From contig NZ_JBPZGY010000004.1 in NCBI RefSeq assembly GCF_051857535.1, positions 425,523 through 489,522 of the forward strand: a DNA stretch of 64,000 nucleotides, read 5' to 3'. Below the pieces are notes generated by a model. It was not told where the DNA came from. It saw only the letters and a program-made list of their open reading frames with translations, and did no database searches. This DNA is from Roseateles_B sp051857535 (lineage in GTDB: Bacteria > Pseudomonadota > Gammaproteobacteria > Burkholderiales > Burkholderiaceae_C). The stretch's first letter is position 1, and each line of letters opens with the position of its first letter. The position numbers and the translations under genes were made by a program. Positions 16,961-27,800 of this stretch are shown piece by piece.

Positions 16961-19003
16961 ATGTCTGCACAACTCTCTCAGAACATGCTGCTGGCGGTGC
17001 CCATGGCCCCCCTGGTCGGTGCCGTGGTGGCCGGCCTGTTCGGCAAGCAAGTGGGCCGCAAGGGCGCGCACACCATCACCATCCTCGGGGTGGCCATCGC
17101 TCTGGCGATCTCGGTGATGACGCTGTTCAGCGTGCTGGACGGCGCGCGCTTCAACCAGACCATCTACGAATGGATGGTGCTGGGCGGTCTCAAGATGGAA
17201 GTCGGCTTCCTGGTCGACGGCCTGACGGCCATGATGATGGTCGTGGTGACCTTCGTGTCGCTGATGGTGCACATCTACACCATCGGCTACATGGAAGAGG
17301 ACCCCGGCTACCAGCGCTTCTTCTCTTACATCTCGCTGTTCACCTTCTCCATGCTGATGCTCGTCATGAGTAACAACATGCTGCAGCTGTTCTTCGGCTG
17401 GGAGGCGGTGGGCCTGGTGTCCTATCTGCTGATCGGCTTCTGGTACACCAAGCCGACGGCCATCTTCGCCAACATGAAGGCCTTCCTGGTGAACCGGGTC
17501 GGTGACTTCGGCTTCATCCTGGGCATTGGCCTGCTGGTGGCCTACGGCGGCTCGCTGAACTACACCGAGACCTTCGCCAAGGCCAACGAGCTGGCGCAGA
17601 TCAAGTTCCCGGCCCCGCTGTGGGGCAGCGACTGGATGATGCTGACCGTGGCCTGCATCTGCCTGTTCATCGGTGCGATGGGCAAGTCGGCGCAGTTCCC
17701 GCTGCATGTGTGGCTGCCGGACTCGATGGAAGGCCCGACCCCCATCTCCGCGCTGATCCACGCCGCCACCATGGTGACGGCCGGCATCTTCATGGTCTCG
17801 CGCATGAGCCCGCTGTTCGAGCTCTCCGACACCGCGCTGAACTTCATTCTGGTGATCGGTGCCATCACCGCCCTGTTCATGGGCTTCCTGGGCATCATCC
17901 AGAACGACATCAAGCGTGTCGTGGCCTACTCCACGCTCTCGCAGCTGGGCTACATGACGGTCGCGCTGGGCGCCTCGGCCTACTCGGTCGCCGTGTTCCA
18001 CCTGATGACGCACGCCTTCTTCAAGGCCCTGCTGTTCCTCGGCGCCGGCTCCGTGATCATCGGCATGCACCATGACCAGGACATCCGCAACATGGGCGGC
18101 CTGCGCAAGTACATGCCCATCACCTGGATCACCTCGCTGCTGGGCTCGCTGGCCCTGATCGGCACGCCGTTCTTCTCGGGCTTCTACTCGAAGGACTCCA
18201 TCATCGAGGCCGTGCACGCCAGCCACCTGCCGGCCGCGCACTTCGCCTATGCCGCCGTGATCATCGGCGTCTTCGTGACGGCCTTCTACAGCTTCCGGAT
18301 GTACTTCCTGGTCTTCCACGGCAAGGAAAACTTCCACCACAAGCCCTTCCCGGGTGAGCACGACCACCATGACGACCACGGCGAGCACCATGAGCCGCAC
18401 GAGTCCCCCTGGGTGGTGACGGCCCCGCTGGTGCTGCTGGCCATCCCCTCGGTGCTGATCGGCTTCTACACCATCGAGCCCATGCTCTTCGGCGACTTCT
18501 TCAAGGACGCCATCTTCATCAACCACGACGTGCATCACGCCCTGGGTGAGCTGAAGCAAGAGTTCCACGGCGCGGTGGCCATGGCCACGCACGGGGTGAC
18601 GACGCTGCCGTTCTGGCTGGCCCTGGGAGGCGTGGTGACCGCCTACGTGTTCTACATGGTCGCTCCGCAGATCCCCGCGACGATCGCCCGCGTGGCGGCG
18701 CCGCTGATCAAGGTGCTCGAGAACAAGTACTACATGGACTGGATCAACGAGAACATCCTTGCTGCCGCAGCGCGCGCCATCGGCGTGGGCCTGTGGAAGG
18801 GCGGGGATGCCGGTCTGATCGACGGCGTGATCATCAACGGCTCGGCCAAGACCGTGGGCGGCATTGCCGGCCTGGTCCGTCGCGTCCAGACGGGTCACCT
18901 GTACTGGTACGCCCTGGTGATGATCCTGGGTGTCATCGGCCTGATGACCTGGAAGCTGTGGCCCTTCATCGCGCCGCAGTTCAAGGCCCTGACCGGTCTC
19001 TGA
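16961..19003 (+). CDS. nuoL: NADH-quinone oxidoreductase subunit L
   Basis: 680 residues, the distal antiporter-like proton pump of complex I with about 16 helices and a long lateral helix near the C-terminus. LFFGWEAVGLVSYLLIGFW carries the key glutamate, and GAMGKSAQFPLHVWLPDSMEGPTPISALIHAATMV the key lysine and the antiporter signature. A His-rich loop (about residues 460-490, EHDHHDDHGEHHEPHE) lies between helices and may bind metal, though it is probably just a surface loop. Confidence 0.97.
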   Translation: MSAQLSQNMLLAVPMAPLVGAVVAGLFGKQVGRKGAHTITILGVAIALAISVMTLFSVLDGARFNQTIYEWMVLGGLKMEVGFLVDGLTAMMMVVVTFVSLMVHIYTIGYMEEDPGYQRFFSYISLFTFSMLMLVMSNNMLQLFFGWEAVGLVSYLLIGFWYTKPTAIFANMKAFLVNRVGDFGFILGIGLLVAYGGSLNYTETFAKANELAQIKFPAPLWGSDWMMLTVACICLFIGAMGKSAQFPLHVWLPDSMEGPTPISALIHAATMVTAGIFMVSRMSPLFELSDTALNFILVIGAITALFMGFLGIIQNDIKRVVAYSTLSQLGYMTVALGASAYSVAVFHLMTHAFFKALLFLGAGSVIIGMHHDQDIRNMGGLRKYMPITWITSLLGSLALIGTPFFSGFYSKDSIIEAVHASHLPAAHFAYAAVIIGVFVTAFYSFRMYFLVFHGKENFHHKPFPGEHDHHDDHGEHHEPHESPWVVTAPLVLLAIPSVLIGFYTIEPMLFGDFFKDAIFINHDVHHALGELKQEFHGAVAMATHGVTTLPFWLALGGVVTAYVFYMVAPQIPATIARVAAPLIKVLENKYYMDWINENILAAAARAIGVGLWKGGDAGLIDGVIINGSAKTVGGIAGLVRRVQTGHLYWYALVMILGVIGLMTWKLWPFIAPQFKALTGL

Positions 19004-19024
19004 GCACGGAGACGGAGAAAAAGA

Positions 19025-20497
19025 ATGTTGCTGAGTCTTTCCATCTGGCTGCCCATCGTCAGCGGTCTCATCCTGCTGGCCCTGGGTCGCGACGACCAGG
19101 CCAAGACGGTGCGCTGGCTGGCCCTGGTGGCCGCCATCGCGAGCTTTGCCGTCACCCTCCCGCTCATTACCGGCTTCAAGGTCGACACGGCTGCCATGCA
19201 GTTCGTGGAGAACTTCTACTGGATCGAGCGCTTCAACATCCACTACCACCTCGGTGTGGATGGCATCTCCATGTGGTTCGTGCCCCTCACGGCATTCATC
19301 ACCATCATCGTGGTGCTGGCGGCCTGGGAGGTGATCGAGAGCCGCGTCAACCAGTACATGGGCGCCTTCCTGGTGCTCTCCGGCCTGATGGTCGGCGTGT
19401 TCTCGGCCCTGGACGGCATGCTGTTTTACGTGTTCTTCGAGGCGACCCTGATCCCGATGTACATCATCATCGGCGTCTGGGGCGGCCCGCGTCGCGTGTA
19501 TGCCGCCTTCAAGTTCTTCCTGTACACGCTGGCCGGCTCGCTGCTGATGCTGATCGCGCTGCTGTACCTGTACCTGAAGAGCGGTGGCAGCTTCGACATC
19601 CAGACCTGGCACAAGCTGCCGCTGCCGCTGGATGCGCAGACCCTGCTGTTCTTCGCCTTCTTCGCCGCCTTCTCGGTGAAGGTGCCGATGTGGCCAGTGC
19701 ACACCTGGCTGCCGGATGCCCACGTGGAAGCGCCTACCGGCGGTTCCGTGGTGCTGGCCGCCATCATGCTGAAGCTGGGTGCCTACGGCTTCCTGCGCTT
19801 CTCCATGCCCATCGCGCCGGATGCTGCGCGTGAGTACGCCTGGTTCATCATCGCGCTGTCGCTGATCGCCGTGGTCTACATCGGCCTGGTGGCCCTGGTC
19901 CAGAAGGACATGAAGAAGCTGGTGGCCTACTCGTCCATCGCCCACATGGGCTTCGTGACCCTGGGCTTCTTCATCTTCAACGAGTTGGGCGTCTCGGGTG
20001 CCCTGGTGCAGATGATTTCGCACGGCTTCGTGTCGGGTGCCATGTTCCTCTCGATCGGCGTGCTCTACGACCGCGTGCATTCGCGTGAGATCTCGGCCTA
20101 CGGCGGCGTGGTCAACACCATGCCCAAGTTCGCGGCCTTCGCGCTGCTGTTCGCTATGGCCAACTGCGGTCTGCCGGCCACCGGCGGCTTCGTGGGCGAG
20201 TGGATGGTCATCCTGGGCACTGTGAAGTACAGCTTCTGGCTGGGCGCCATCGCCGCCACCGCCCTGGTGTTCGGCGCGGCCTACACGCTGTGGATGTACA
20301 AGCGCGTCTACTTCGGTGCCGTCACCAACGACAACGTGCGTGGCCTCACCGACATCAATGGCCGTGAGTTCCTGATGCTGGCCGTGCTGGCCGTGGCGGT
20401 GCTGTGGATGGGTGTCTATCCCAAGCCCTTCACCGACGTGATGCATGCCTCGGTCACCGAGTTGCTGAAGCATGTGGCCATGTCCAAGCTGCAATAA
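19025..20497 (+). CDS. nuoM: NADH-quinone oxidoreductase subunit M
   Basis: 490 residues, antiporter-like proton-pumping subunit with about 14 helices. Family marks: FFEATLIPMYIIIGVWGG with the conserved glutamate, FSVKVPMWPVHTWLPDAHVEAPT with the conserved lysine, and YSSIAHMGFVTLG. GGAGA lies upstream of the ATG, 21 bases after nuoL. Confidence 0.97.
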   Translation: MLLSLSIWLPIVSGLILLALGRDDQAKTVRWLALVAAIASFAVTLPLITGFKVDTAAMQFVENFYWIERFNIHYHLGVDGISMWFVPLTAFITIIVVLAAWEVIESRVNQYMGAFLVLSGLMVGVFSALDGMLFYVFFEATLIPMYIIIGVWGGPRRVYAAFKFFLYTLAGSLLMLIALLYLYLKSGGSFDIQTWHKLPLPLDAQTLLFFAFFAAFSVKVPMWPVHTWLPDAHVEAPTGGSVVLAAIMLKLGAYGFLRFSMPIAPDAAREYAWFIIALSLIAVVYIGLVALVQKDMKKLVAYSSIAHMGFVTLGFFIFNELGVSGALVQMISHGFVSGAMFLSIGVLYDRVHSREISAYGGVVNTMPKFAAFALLFAMANCGLPATGGFVGEWMVILGTVKYSFWLGAIAATALVFGAAYTLWMYKRVYFGAVTNDNVRGLTDINGREFLMLAVLAVAVLWMGVYPKPFTDVMHASVTELLKHVAMSKLQ

Positions 20498-20513
20498 AGA
20501 GGGCCGCTGAAAA

Positions 20514-21992
20514 ATGAATGACATGAACTGGAATGCGGTGACCCCGGAGATCCTGCTGCTGGGCCTGTCCTGCGTGGTGGCCCTGGTGGATCTCTTCGTC
20601 AAGGACGAGCGCCGCGCGCCCACCTACTGGCTGACCCAGCTGACGCTGGCCCTGGTGTCTCTGCTGCACTTCAACGCCTTCTACGGCGGTGCCGAGGTCT
20701 TCGCCATGCAAGGCATGGTGGTGGTGGACCCGCTGAGCCACCTGCTGTCGGCCGTGGCCGGCATCGCGGTGATGATCACCCTGGTCTATGCGCGCCCCTA
20801 TGCGGCGCCGCGCGAGATGCTCAAGGGCGAGTTGTTCACGCTGAGCCTGCTGTCCTACCTGGGCGTGTGCATCATGGTCTCGGCCAACAACTTCCTGGTC
20901 ATCTACCTCGGCCTGGAGCTGATGAGCCTGTCGCTGTATGCGCTGGTAGCCCTGCGTCGTGACCATGCGGTCTCGACGGAAGCTGCGATGAAGTACTTCG
21001 TCCTGGGCGCATTGGCCAGCGGCTTCCTGCTGTACGGCATGTCCATGATGTACGGCGCTACCGGCTCGCTGACCATCCCGACCGTGCTGCAGGTGGTGAG
21101 CAGCGGTGCTCCCAACCCCTCCGTGCTGGTCTTCGGTGTGGTCTTCATCGTGGCCGGCCTGGCCTTCAAGCTTGGGGCCGCTCCCTTCCACATGTGGGTG
21201 CCTGACGTCTACCAGGGCGCCCCGACGGCAGCTACGCTGCTGATCGGCGGCGCGCCCAAGCTGGCCGCCTTCGGCATCGCCATCCGCCTGCTGGTGGACG
21301 GCATGCTGAGCCTGGCCGTGGACTGGCAGCAGATGCTGTTGGTGCTGGCGGTCTGCTCGCTGGTGATCGGCAACCTGGCCGCCATCGCCCAGACCAACCT
21401 CAAGCGCATGCTGGCCTACTCGACCATCGCACAGATGGGCTTCATGCTGCTGGGCCTGGCCTCGGGCGTGGTCAATGGCAACACGCTGTCGGCCGCCAAC
21501 GCCTACAGCTCGGCGCTGTTCTACGTGATCACCTATGTGTTGACCACGCTGGGCACCTTCGGCCTGATCATGCTGATGGCTCGCCAGGGTCACGAAGCCG
21601 AGCAGATCACCGACTTCGCCGGACTGGCCAAGCGCAGCCCCTGGTATGCGCTGGTGATGACCATCTTCATGTTCTCGCTGGCCGGCATCCCGCCGACCGC
21701 CGGCTTCTATGCCAAGCTGGCCGTGCTGCAGGCCATGATCGCCACCAATGACCCGCTGTACATCAAGCTGGCCATCGGTGCCGTGCTGCTGTCGCTGATC
21801 GGTGCCTTCTACTACCTGCGCGTCATCAAGGTCATGTTCTTCGACGAGCCCTCCGAGCGCGGTGCCCTCAGCGCCCCCACGGATGCTCGCCTGGTCATGT
21901 CGCTCAACGGTGTGGCGGTGCTGGTCTTCGGTCTGATGCCTGACGGTCTGCTGACCCTGTGCGCCGTGGCCGTCAAGACCCTGGCCAACTGA
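20514..21992 (+). CDS. nuoN: NADH-quinone oxidoreductase subunit N
   Basis: 492 residues, the third antiporter-like pump subunit. Conserved segments are YLGLELMSLSLYALVALRRD, GLAFKLGAAPFHMWVPDVYQGAPT and LAYSTIAQMGFMLLGL. It closes the 14-gene complex I set. Two possible ATGs (20514, 20523) are close together. Downstream genes follow within 20 bases, so transcription probably continues. Confidence 0.97.
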   Translation: MNDMNWNAVTPEILLLGLSCVVALVDLFVKDERRAPTYWLTQLTLALVSLLHFNAFYGGAEVFAMQGMVVVDPLSHLLSAVAGIAVMITLVYARPYAAPREMLKGELFTLSLLSYLGVCIMVSANNFLVIYLGLELMSLSLYALVALRRDHAVSTEAAMKYFVLGALASGFLLYGMSMMYGATGSLTIPTVLQVVSSGAPNPSVLVFGVVFIVAGLAFKLGAAPFHMWVPDVYQGAPTAATLLIGGAPKLAAFGIAIRLLVDGMLSLAVDWQQMLLVLAVCSLVIGNLAAIAQTNLKRMLAYSTIAQMGFMLLGLASGVVNGNTLSAANAYSSALFYVITYVLTTLGTFGLIMLMARQGHEAEQITDFAGLAKRSPWYALVMTIFMFSLAGIPPTAGFYAKLAVLQAMIATNDPLYIKLAIGAVLLSLIGAFYYLRVIKVMFFDEPSERGALSAPTDARLVMSLNGVAVLVFGLMPDGLLTLCAVAVKTLAN

Positions 21993-22012
21993 TATCGCGG
22001 GACCGTTCGCTC

Positions 22013-22321
22013 GTGAACCAGTCTGCTGCCGCCTGGCTGGTGCTGTTGGTTGCCGCCCTGGCGGCCAACGCACCCTTCCTGAGCCAGCGAATCCTGCTCG
22101 TGGGGCGCCCTGATCCGATGAAGTCGGGCTGGTGGCGCCTTCTGGAGCTGCTGCTGCTGGCCTTGCTGACCCTGGCCGTGGGCATGGGGCTGGAGGCACG
22201 TGTCGGGCAGCGTCAGCCGCAGGGCTGGGAGTTCTATGCCGCGGCGGCCTGCCTCTTCCTCACGCTGGCCTTCCCGGGCTTTGTCTGGCGCTATCTGAAG
22301 CGGCATCGTGAACAAGGCTGA
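22013..22321 (+). CDS. DUF2818 family membrane protein
   Basis: 102 residues with three predicted membrane helices (about 6-22, 40-57, 75-92). DUF2818 proteins are found almost only next to nuoN in beta-proteobacteria, which suggests a link to complex I assembly or stability, but no function is proven. The GTG start at 22013 gives MNQSAAAWLVLLVAALAANA, the usual N-terminus; the frame is open further upstream into nuoN but that part is unlike the family. Overlaps the next gene by 14 bases. Confidence 0.85.
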   Translation: MNQSAAAWLVLLVAALAANAPFLSQRILLVGRPDPMKSGWWRLLELLLLALLTLAVGMGLEARVGQRQPQGWEFYAAAACLFLTLAFPGFVWRYLKRHREQG

Positions 22322-22937
22322 CGGCGACATCAAAGCGCAGGCGTCGGCGTCGGCCCTCGACCCGGATGCCAGCCTGCGGGAAAGCTGCGTGGAGGCGCGT
22401 GAGGTCTACCAAGGCAGCTTCCTGAAAGTGCAGCGCGACACCGTACGCCTGCCCGATGGCCGTGAGGCCGTTCGTGAGTACATCCGCCACCCCGGCGCGG
22501 TGATGGTCGTTCCGCTGCTGGACGACGAGCACCTGCTGCTGGAGCGCCAGTACCGCTATCCCATGGGTCGTGTGATGCTGGAGTTCCCAGCGGGAAAGCT
22601 GGATCCGCAGGAAAGCCCTTTGGCCTGTGCCATCCGCGAGCTGCGTGAGGAAACCGGCTACCGAGCGGCTCAGTGGGCCTATGCAGGTGTGCTGCACAAC
22701 GCCATCGCCTACTCGGACGAAGGCATCCACATCTTCTTCGCCCGCCAGCTTGAAGCAGGCCCAGCACAGTTGGATGCTGGCGAGTTCGTCGAGTGTCTCA
22801 GCATGACGACCGCGGCCCTGGACGAGGCCTGCCGCAGCGGGATGGTCACCGATGCCAAGACGCTTATCGGCTTGCTGTGGCTGCAGCGCTGGCGTCAGGG
22901 GGCCTGGGCCCTGGACTGGCAAGCGGCTCCAGCCTGA
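22308..22937 (+). CDS. NUDIX hydrolase, ADP-ribose pyrophosphatase type
   Basis: 209 residues. The Nudix box is perfect at residues 96-118: G(x5)E(x7)RELREETGY, which binds Mg2+ and cleaves a diphosphate. The surrounding sequence (YIRHPGAVMVVPLLDDEHLLLERQYRY) matches the NudF/ADP-ribose pyrophosphatase group, which cuts ADP-ribose to AMP and ribose 5-phosphate. The start is GTG at 22308 inside the DUF2818 gene. Linkage to nuo may reflect NAD metabolism, which is inference. Confidence 0.9.
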   Translation: MNKADGDIKAQASASALDPDASLRESCVEAREVYQGSFLKVQRDTVRLPDGREAVREYIRHPGAVMVVPLLDDEHLLLERQYRYPMGRVMLEFPAGKLDPQESPLACAIRELREETGYRAAQWAYAGVLHNAIAYSDEGIHIFFARQLEAGPAQLDAGEFVECLSMTTAALDEACRSGMVTDAKTLIGLLWLQRWRQGAWALDWQAAPA

Positions 22938-22955
22938 ACTGGCGGCCCTGGACCC

Positions 22956-23444
22956 ATGCTGGTGCTCAACCTGGCCTGCGAATCCGGCCATGCCTTCGAA
23001 GGCTGGTTCGCCTCCTCTGACGACTGCAGCGATCAGCAGGCGCGGGGGCTGCTGACTTGTCCGATGTGCGGGTCATCACGGGTCGAGCGCCGGCCTTCGG
23101 CGCCTCGGCTCAATGTGTCCCACCTGCGGGCTGCCGAAACCCCGGCAGCGCTCCCCCCTGAGAACGTCTACCCGCCAGAGAGCGCTGCCGCAAGCCAGCC
23201 CCAGCTCGACAGCCGCGAAGCCCTGCAGACCTTGTGGCTGGCCGTGTCCCGCGAGGTGGCCCGCAGGAGCGAGGACGTGGGCGAGCGTTTTGCCGAAGAG
23301 GCCCGGCGCATGCACTACGGTGATGCCGAGGAGCGTGCGATCCGCGGACGCAGCCGGCCAGAGGAAGTTCAGGCGCTGATGGAAGAGGGCATCGAGCTGC
23401 TGCCCTTGCTGCTGCCTCAGGGCTCGGACGGCGAACTGCACTGA
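22956..23444 (+). CDS. DUF1178 family protein with N-terminal zinc-ribbon-like motif
   Basis: 162 residues of unknown function. The N-terminus has MLVLNLACESGHAFEGWF and a CPMCGS knuckle, matching DUF1178, which is widespread in alpha- and beta-proteobacteria. Residues 80-160 form a conserved acidic/helical part (REVARRSEDVGERFAEEARRMHYG). It lies 18 bases after the NUDIX gene and ends the complex I downstream cluster. The following 195 bases (23445-23639) hold no gene I can support. Confidence 0.85.
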   Translation: MLVLNLACESGHAFEGWFASSDDCSDQQARGLLTCPMCGSSRVERRPSAPRLNVSHLRAAETPAALPPENVYPPESAAASQPQLDSREALQTLWLAVSREVARRSEDVGERFAEEARRMHYGDAEERAIRGRSRPEEVQALMEEGIELLPLLLPQGSDGELH

Positions 23445-23639
23445 GCTCGTCGCTGCCGGCGCCCTTTGCGCCTTTCACGCCATTCACGCCCGGTTCACCC
23501 CCGCGGCACGCCGCACAGGGGGCCTGGCCTGCCGTTCGTCGCAATGTCACGACGGCTTGTCCCTACTTCATGCACCATGACCTGCGGATGTACCCCGGAC
23601 CGGACCTATGCTCCGGCGATTGATTTCCCGCAAGCCATC

Positions 23640-24797
23640 ATGAACAAGAAGCAACGCATTTTCCTGTCCGGCCATGGCCTGGCCCTGCTGGTCCTCTCAG
23701 CTGCCGTGCTCAGTGCCTGTGGCAAGGGTTCCCAGGCCGACACGACTGCCCAGGGCGCCGCCGCGGCGCCTCTCCTGCTTGCCAAGGAGGATGTGCGCGA
23801 CCTGAGCCTCAGTGAGCAGGCCTCGGGGCCGGTGATCACCGGCTCCATTCAGCCCGAGCGGCGCGCCGACCTGCGCGCCGAGGTCTCGGCCGTTGTGCTG
23901 CAGGTCTTGAAGGACAACGGCGAGTCCGTGCGCAAGGGCGACCTGCTGGTGCGCCTGGACGACACCGCCATCCGCGACAGCCTCACCTCCGCCGAGGAAG
24001 CGGCCCGCGCCTCTGCCCAGAGCTTCGAGCAGGCCGAGCGCCAGCTCCAGCGCCAGAAGACCCTGCAGTCCCAGGGCATGACCTCCATGCAGGGACTGGA
24101 GGACGCCGAAATGCGGCGCAACAACGCTCAGAGCGATCTTGTCGCCGCCAAGGCCCGCGTGGTCACAGCCCGACAGCAGCTGCAGCGCACCGAGGTCCGC
24201 GCACCCTTCGACGGCGTGGTCAGCGACCGCAAGGTCTCGCCCGGTGACACAGCACAGCTGGGCAAGGAGCTGGTCAAGGTGATTGATCCGCGCAGCCTGC
24301 GCTTCGAAGGGCTGGTGTCCGCTGACAAGCTGGCGGAGCTGAAGGTGGGGCAGGGCGTGCACTTCCGGGTGAACGGCTATGGCAACACCCAGTTCCAGGG
24401 CCGGATCAAACGCATCGACGTCGCTGCCAACGCCACGACCCGCCAAGTCGAGGTGCTGGTTGACCTGGGCGAGGGCGACAAGCCCCAGGCGGCTGGCCTC
24501 TATGCCGAGGGTAATGTCGAAGCCCGGTCCTCCGAGGCATTGATGCTCGAGGAAGCCTCCATCGTGCGCGCAGGCGACCAGGCCCATGCCTGGCGCATCA
24601 AGGACGGCAAGCTCAGCAAGGTGGCGCTCAAGCTGGGCGACCGCGACACGCGCACGGGCCAGATCGCCGTGCTGGCCGGCCTCAGCAAGGGCGACAAGGT
24701 CCTGCGCAAGCCCGGCACCACACTCAAGGAAGGCCAGGCTGCCGAGTTCGCCAGGGCGCCGGCCTCATCGGCCTCGTCGGGCGTGGCGGGAGGCTGA
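23640..24797 (+). CDS. RND efflux periplasmic adaptor subunit, lipoprotein
   Basis: 385 residues. The N-terminus is a lipoprotein signal with a LSAC lipobox (cleavage before C28), anchoring it in the inner membrane. A biotinyl/lipoyl-like hairpin domain, a coiled-coil hairpin (about 110-165, rich in Q, E, R and A) and beta-barrel domain follow in the HlyD/AcrA order. It should link the downstream permease to an outer-membrane channel. ATG at 23640 is used because the true signal peptide begins there; a longer open frame from 23466 has no signal. It ends 3 bases before the permease. Confidence 0.88.
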   Translation: MNKKQRIFLSGHGLALLVLSAAVLSACGKGSQADTTAQGAAAAPLLLAKEDVRDLSLSEQASGPVITGSIQPERRADLRAEVSAVVLQVLKDNGESVRKGDLLVRLDDTAIRDSLTSAEEAARASAQSFEQAERQLQRQKTLQSQGMTSMQGLEDAEMRRNNAQSDLVAAKARVVTARQQLQRTEVRAPFDGVVSDRKVSPGDTAQLGKELVKVIDPRSLRFEGLVSADKLAELKVGQGVHFRVNGYGNTQFQGRIKRIDVAANATTRQVEVLVDLGEGDKPQAAGLYAEGNVEARSSEALMLEEASIVRAGDQAHAWRIKDGKLSKVALKLGDRDTRTGQIAVLAGLSKGDKVLRKPGTTLKEGQAAEFARAPASSASSGVAGG

Positions 24798-24800
24798 TCC

Positions 24801-27800
24801 ATGTTTCTTTCCAACTTCAGCATCAAGAAGCCGATCGCGACCATCGTCGTGATCATCTCCCTGATGGCCCTGGGCCTGATGGCGCTGAACAAGCTGCGCG
24901 TCAACTCCATCCCGGACGTGCAGGAGCCCATGCTCTTCCTGAGCATCGCCTACCCGGGCGCCTCGCCGGACACGGTGGAGCGCGAGGTGGTCAACCGCAT
25001 CGAGAAGTCGCTGCAAGGCCTCTCCGGCGTGCGCAAGGTCTACTCGACCTCTCGTGAAGGCGCCGCCGAGTTCCAGCTGATCTTCAACTTCAGCAAGAAC
25101 CTGATCGAGGCCGCAGATGACGTGCGCAACGCCATCGCCACCGTGCGCTACAAGCTGCCGGTCGAGATGCGCGAGCCGGTGCTGCAGCGTTTCGACGTCT
25201 CGGCGCAGCCGGTGATGCAGGTCTCGCTGTCTTCCACCACGCAGAGCCACGCCGAGATCAGCCACATCGCCGAAGACCAACTCGCCGACAAGTTCCGCGC
25301 CATCAACGGTGTGGCCACCGTCAACGTCAACGGCGCCCTGCACCGCGAGCTGAGCGTGCTGCTGCGCGCGGAGAAGCTGCGCGAGTTCAATGTCTCGGTG
25401 ACCGACGTCGTCGCCGCCCTGCGTGCGCAGAACATCTCGGTGCCGGTGGGCAAGGTGCGCGGCGCCATGGAGGACCAGAGCATCCGTCTGCAGGGCCGCA
25501 TCGAGCGCCCGGCGGACTTCCAGCAGGTCGTGGTCAAGCGCAATGGCGAGGAATCCATCCGCCTCGGGCAGTTGGCGCAGATCGAGGACGGCTTTGCCGA
25601 ACTGAGCAGCTTCAGCGTGCGCAATGGCCATCCCAATGTGGGCATTGCCGTGACGCGTTCGCGGGATTCCTCCACCGTGACCGTGGCCAAGGAGGTGCGC
25701 AAGCTGGTCGACCAGATCGCCCCGACCCTGCCCAAGGGCACCACGCTGGAGGTCACGCGCGATGAGGGCAAGGAGTCGCAGGAGAACCTCAACAACGTCA
25801 TCCACGCCCTGGTCTTCGGCGCGGGCCTGACGATTGCGGTGGTCTACGTCTTCCTGAATTCCTGGCGATCGACCCTGATCACCGCGCTGAGCCTGCCCAC
25901 CTCGGTGATCGCGGCCTTCATCGCCGTGTGGCTGTGCGGTTTCACGCTGAACTTCATGAGCCTGCTGGGCCTCTCGCTGGCCATCGGCGTGCTGATTGAC
26001 GACGCCATCGTGGTGCGCGAGAACATCGTGCGCCACATGGAACGCGGCGCCGACCGCCGCACCGCAGCCCTGAACGGCACGGCCGAGATCGGGCTGGCCG
26101 TGGCCGCCACCACCTTCTCCATCGTGGCGGTGTTCATCCCGGTGGGCTTCATGCCTGGCGTGTCCGGCGAGTGGTTCCGTCCTTTCGGCCTGACCGTGGT
26201 TGCCTCGGTGCTGGTGAGCCTGCTGATCTCCTTCACGCTGGATCCCATGCTCTCGGCCTATTGGGGTGACCCGCCCCATGCCCATGACGCGCCGCGCCGT
26301 GGCATCGGCCGTGTGCTCGAGCGCTTCAACCAGTGGTTCGACCACCAGTCCGACCGCTACGGCCAGGTCATCGCCTGGGCGCTGCATCACCGCCGCTGGA
26401 TGGCCGCCTTTGCGGTGGGCAGCCTGGTCATCGCCATCGTGCTGGCGGGCAAGTTCCTGGGCACGACCTTCCTGCCCTCGTCGGACGCCGGCATGCTCAT
26501 GGTCAATGTGCGCACACCGGCCAGCAGCAACCTGGAGTACGCCAAGCTCAAGCTGGAGGCCGCAGCCAGCCTGGCCCGCAGCATTCCCGAGACCGTGGCC
26601 ACCAACAGCCGTGTCACGGTGAGTGGCGGCACCATCTATGTGGACCTGGGCAAGGCCAAGAGCCGCAAGCGCTCCGCCGAGGAGATCGCCGTCGACCTGC
26701 GCGCCAAGATCTCGCGCCTGGTCGGTGCCGAGTACACGGTGCAGTCCAACCTCAACAACGGCGGCCAGAAGCCGGTGCAGATCCAGTTCTACGGCACGGA
26801 TGCGCGTCGTCTGCTGGACATCAGCAACGACTTCATCGCCAAGCTGCGCGAGGTGAAGGGCGCGGTAGACGTTGGCCTGTCGGAGCAGGCCCCGCAGGAC
26901 GAGCTGCAGATCGAGCTCAACCGCGGCCTGGCCAACTCGCTGGGCATCTCGGTGGGCGACGCCGCGCAGGCCTTGCGCGTGGCCTTCGCCGGCGTCGAGG
27001 TGGGCGACTGGGTCGACCCCACGGGCGAGACCCGCGACGTGGCCGTGCGCCTGCATCCGCAGGACCGCGTGGACCTCAGCAACATCGAGCGCCTGCCCGT
27101 GGCCGTCACCGGTACCAACCGCATGGTGCCGCTGGAGCAGATCGCCAGCATCCGCATGGGCCGCGGCCCGGCCCAGATCGAGCATGCCAACGGCAAGCGC
27201 ACGATCACGGTGTCGGCCAATGCCCACGACCGTTCGCCGGGTGAGGTGACGAGTGACGCGCTGAAGATCGCCAAGGCCATCGACTTCCCGCCGGGCTTCG
27301 GCCTGGAGCTGGGCGGTGATTCCGAGACGCAGAACGAGGTCTTCGGTGCCATGTTCATCGCCTTGATCAGCGGTGTGGGCCTGATGTACCTGATCCTCGT
27401 GATGCAGATGGGCTCCTTCACAGCACCGCTGGGCGTGATGCTGTCCCTGCCTCTGTCGCTGATCGGCGTGGTGGTGGCCCTGCTGCTCACGAACGGCACG
27501 CTGAACCTGATGAGCTTCATCGGCATCATCATGCTCATGGGCCTGGTGGCCAAGAACGCCATCCTGCTGCTGGATGCTGCGCGCCAGGAGGAGGCCGAGG
27601 GCATGGACCGCGAAGAGGCCCTGATGCATGCGGGCCGCAAGCGCCTGCGCCCCATCCTGATGACCACCTTCGCCCTGATCGCCGGCATGCTGCCGGTGGC
27701 CATCGGCGTGGGCGACGGCGGTGAGTTCTACCGCCCCATGGCCGTGGCCATCATCGGCGGCACCATCACCTCGACCCTGTTGACCTTGCTGGTGGTGCCC

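Noticed and set aside
16784..20623. A 1279-codon open frame on the minus strand
   Set aside because: Antisense shadow of nuoK to nuoN, with biased His/Gln/Asp/Gly composition and no family similarity.
24765..27629. A 954-codon open frame on the minus strand
   Set aside because: Antisense shadow of the first RND permease.
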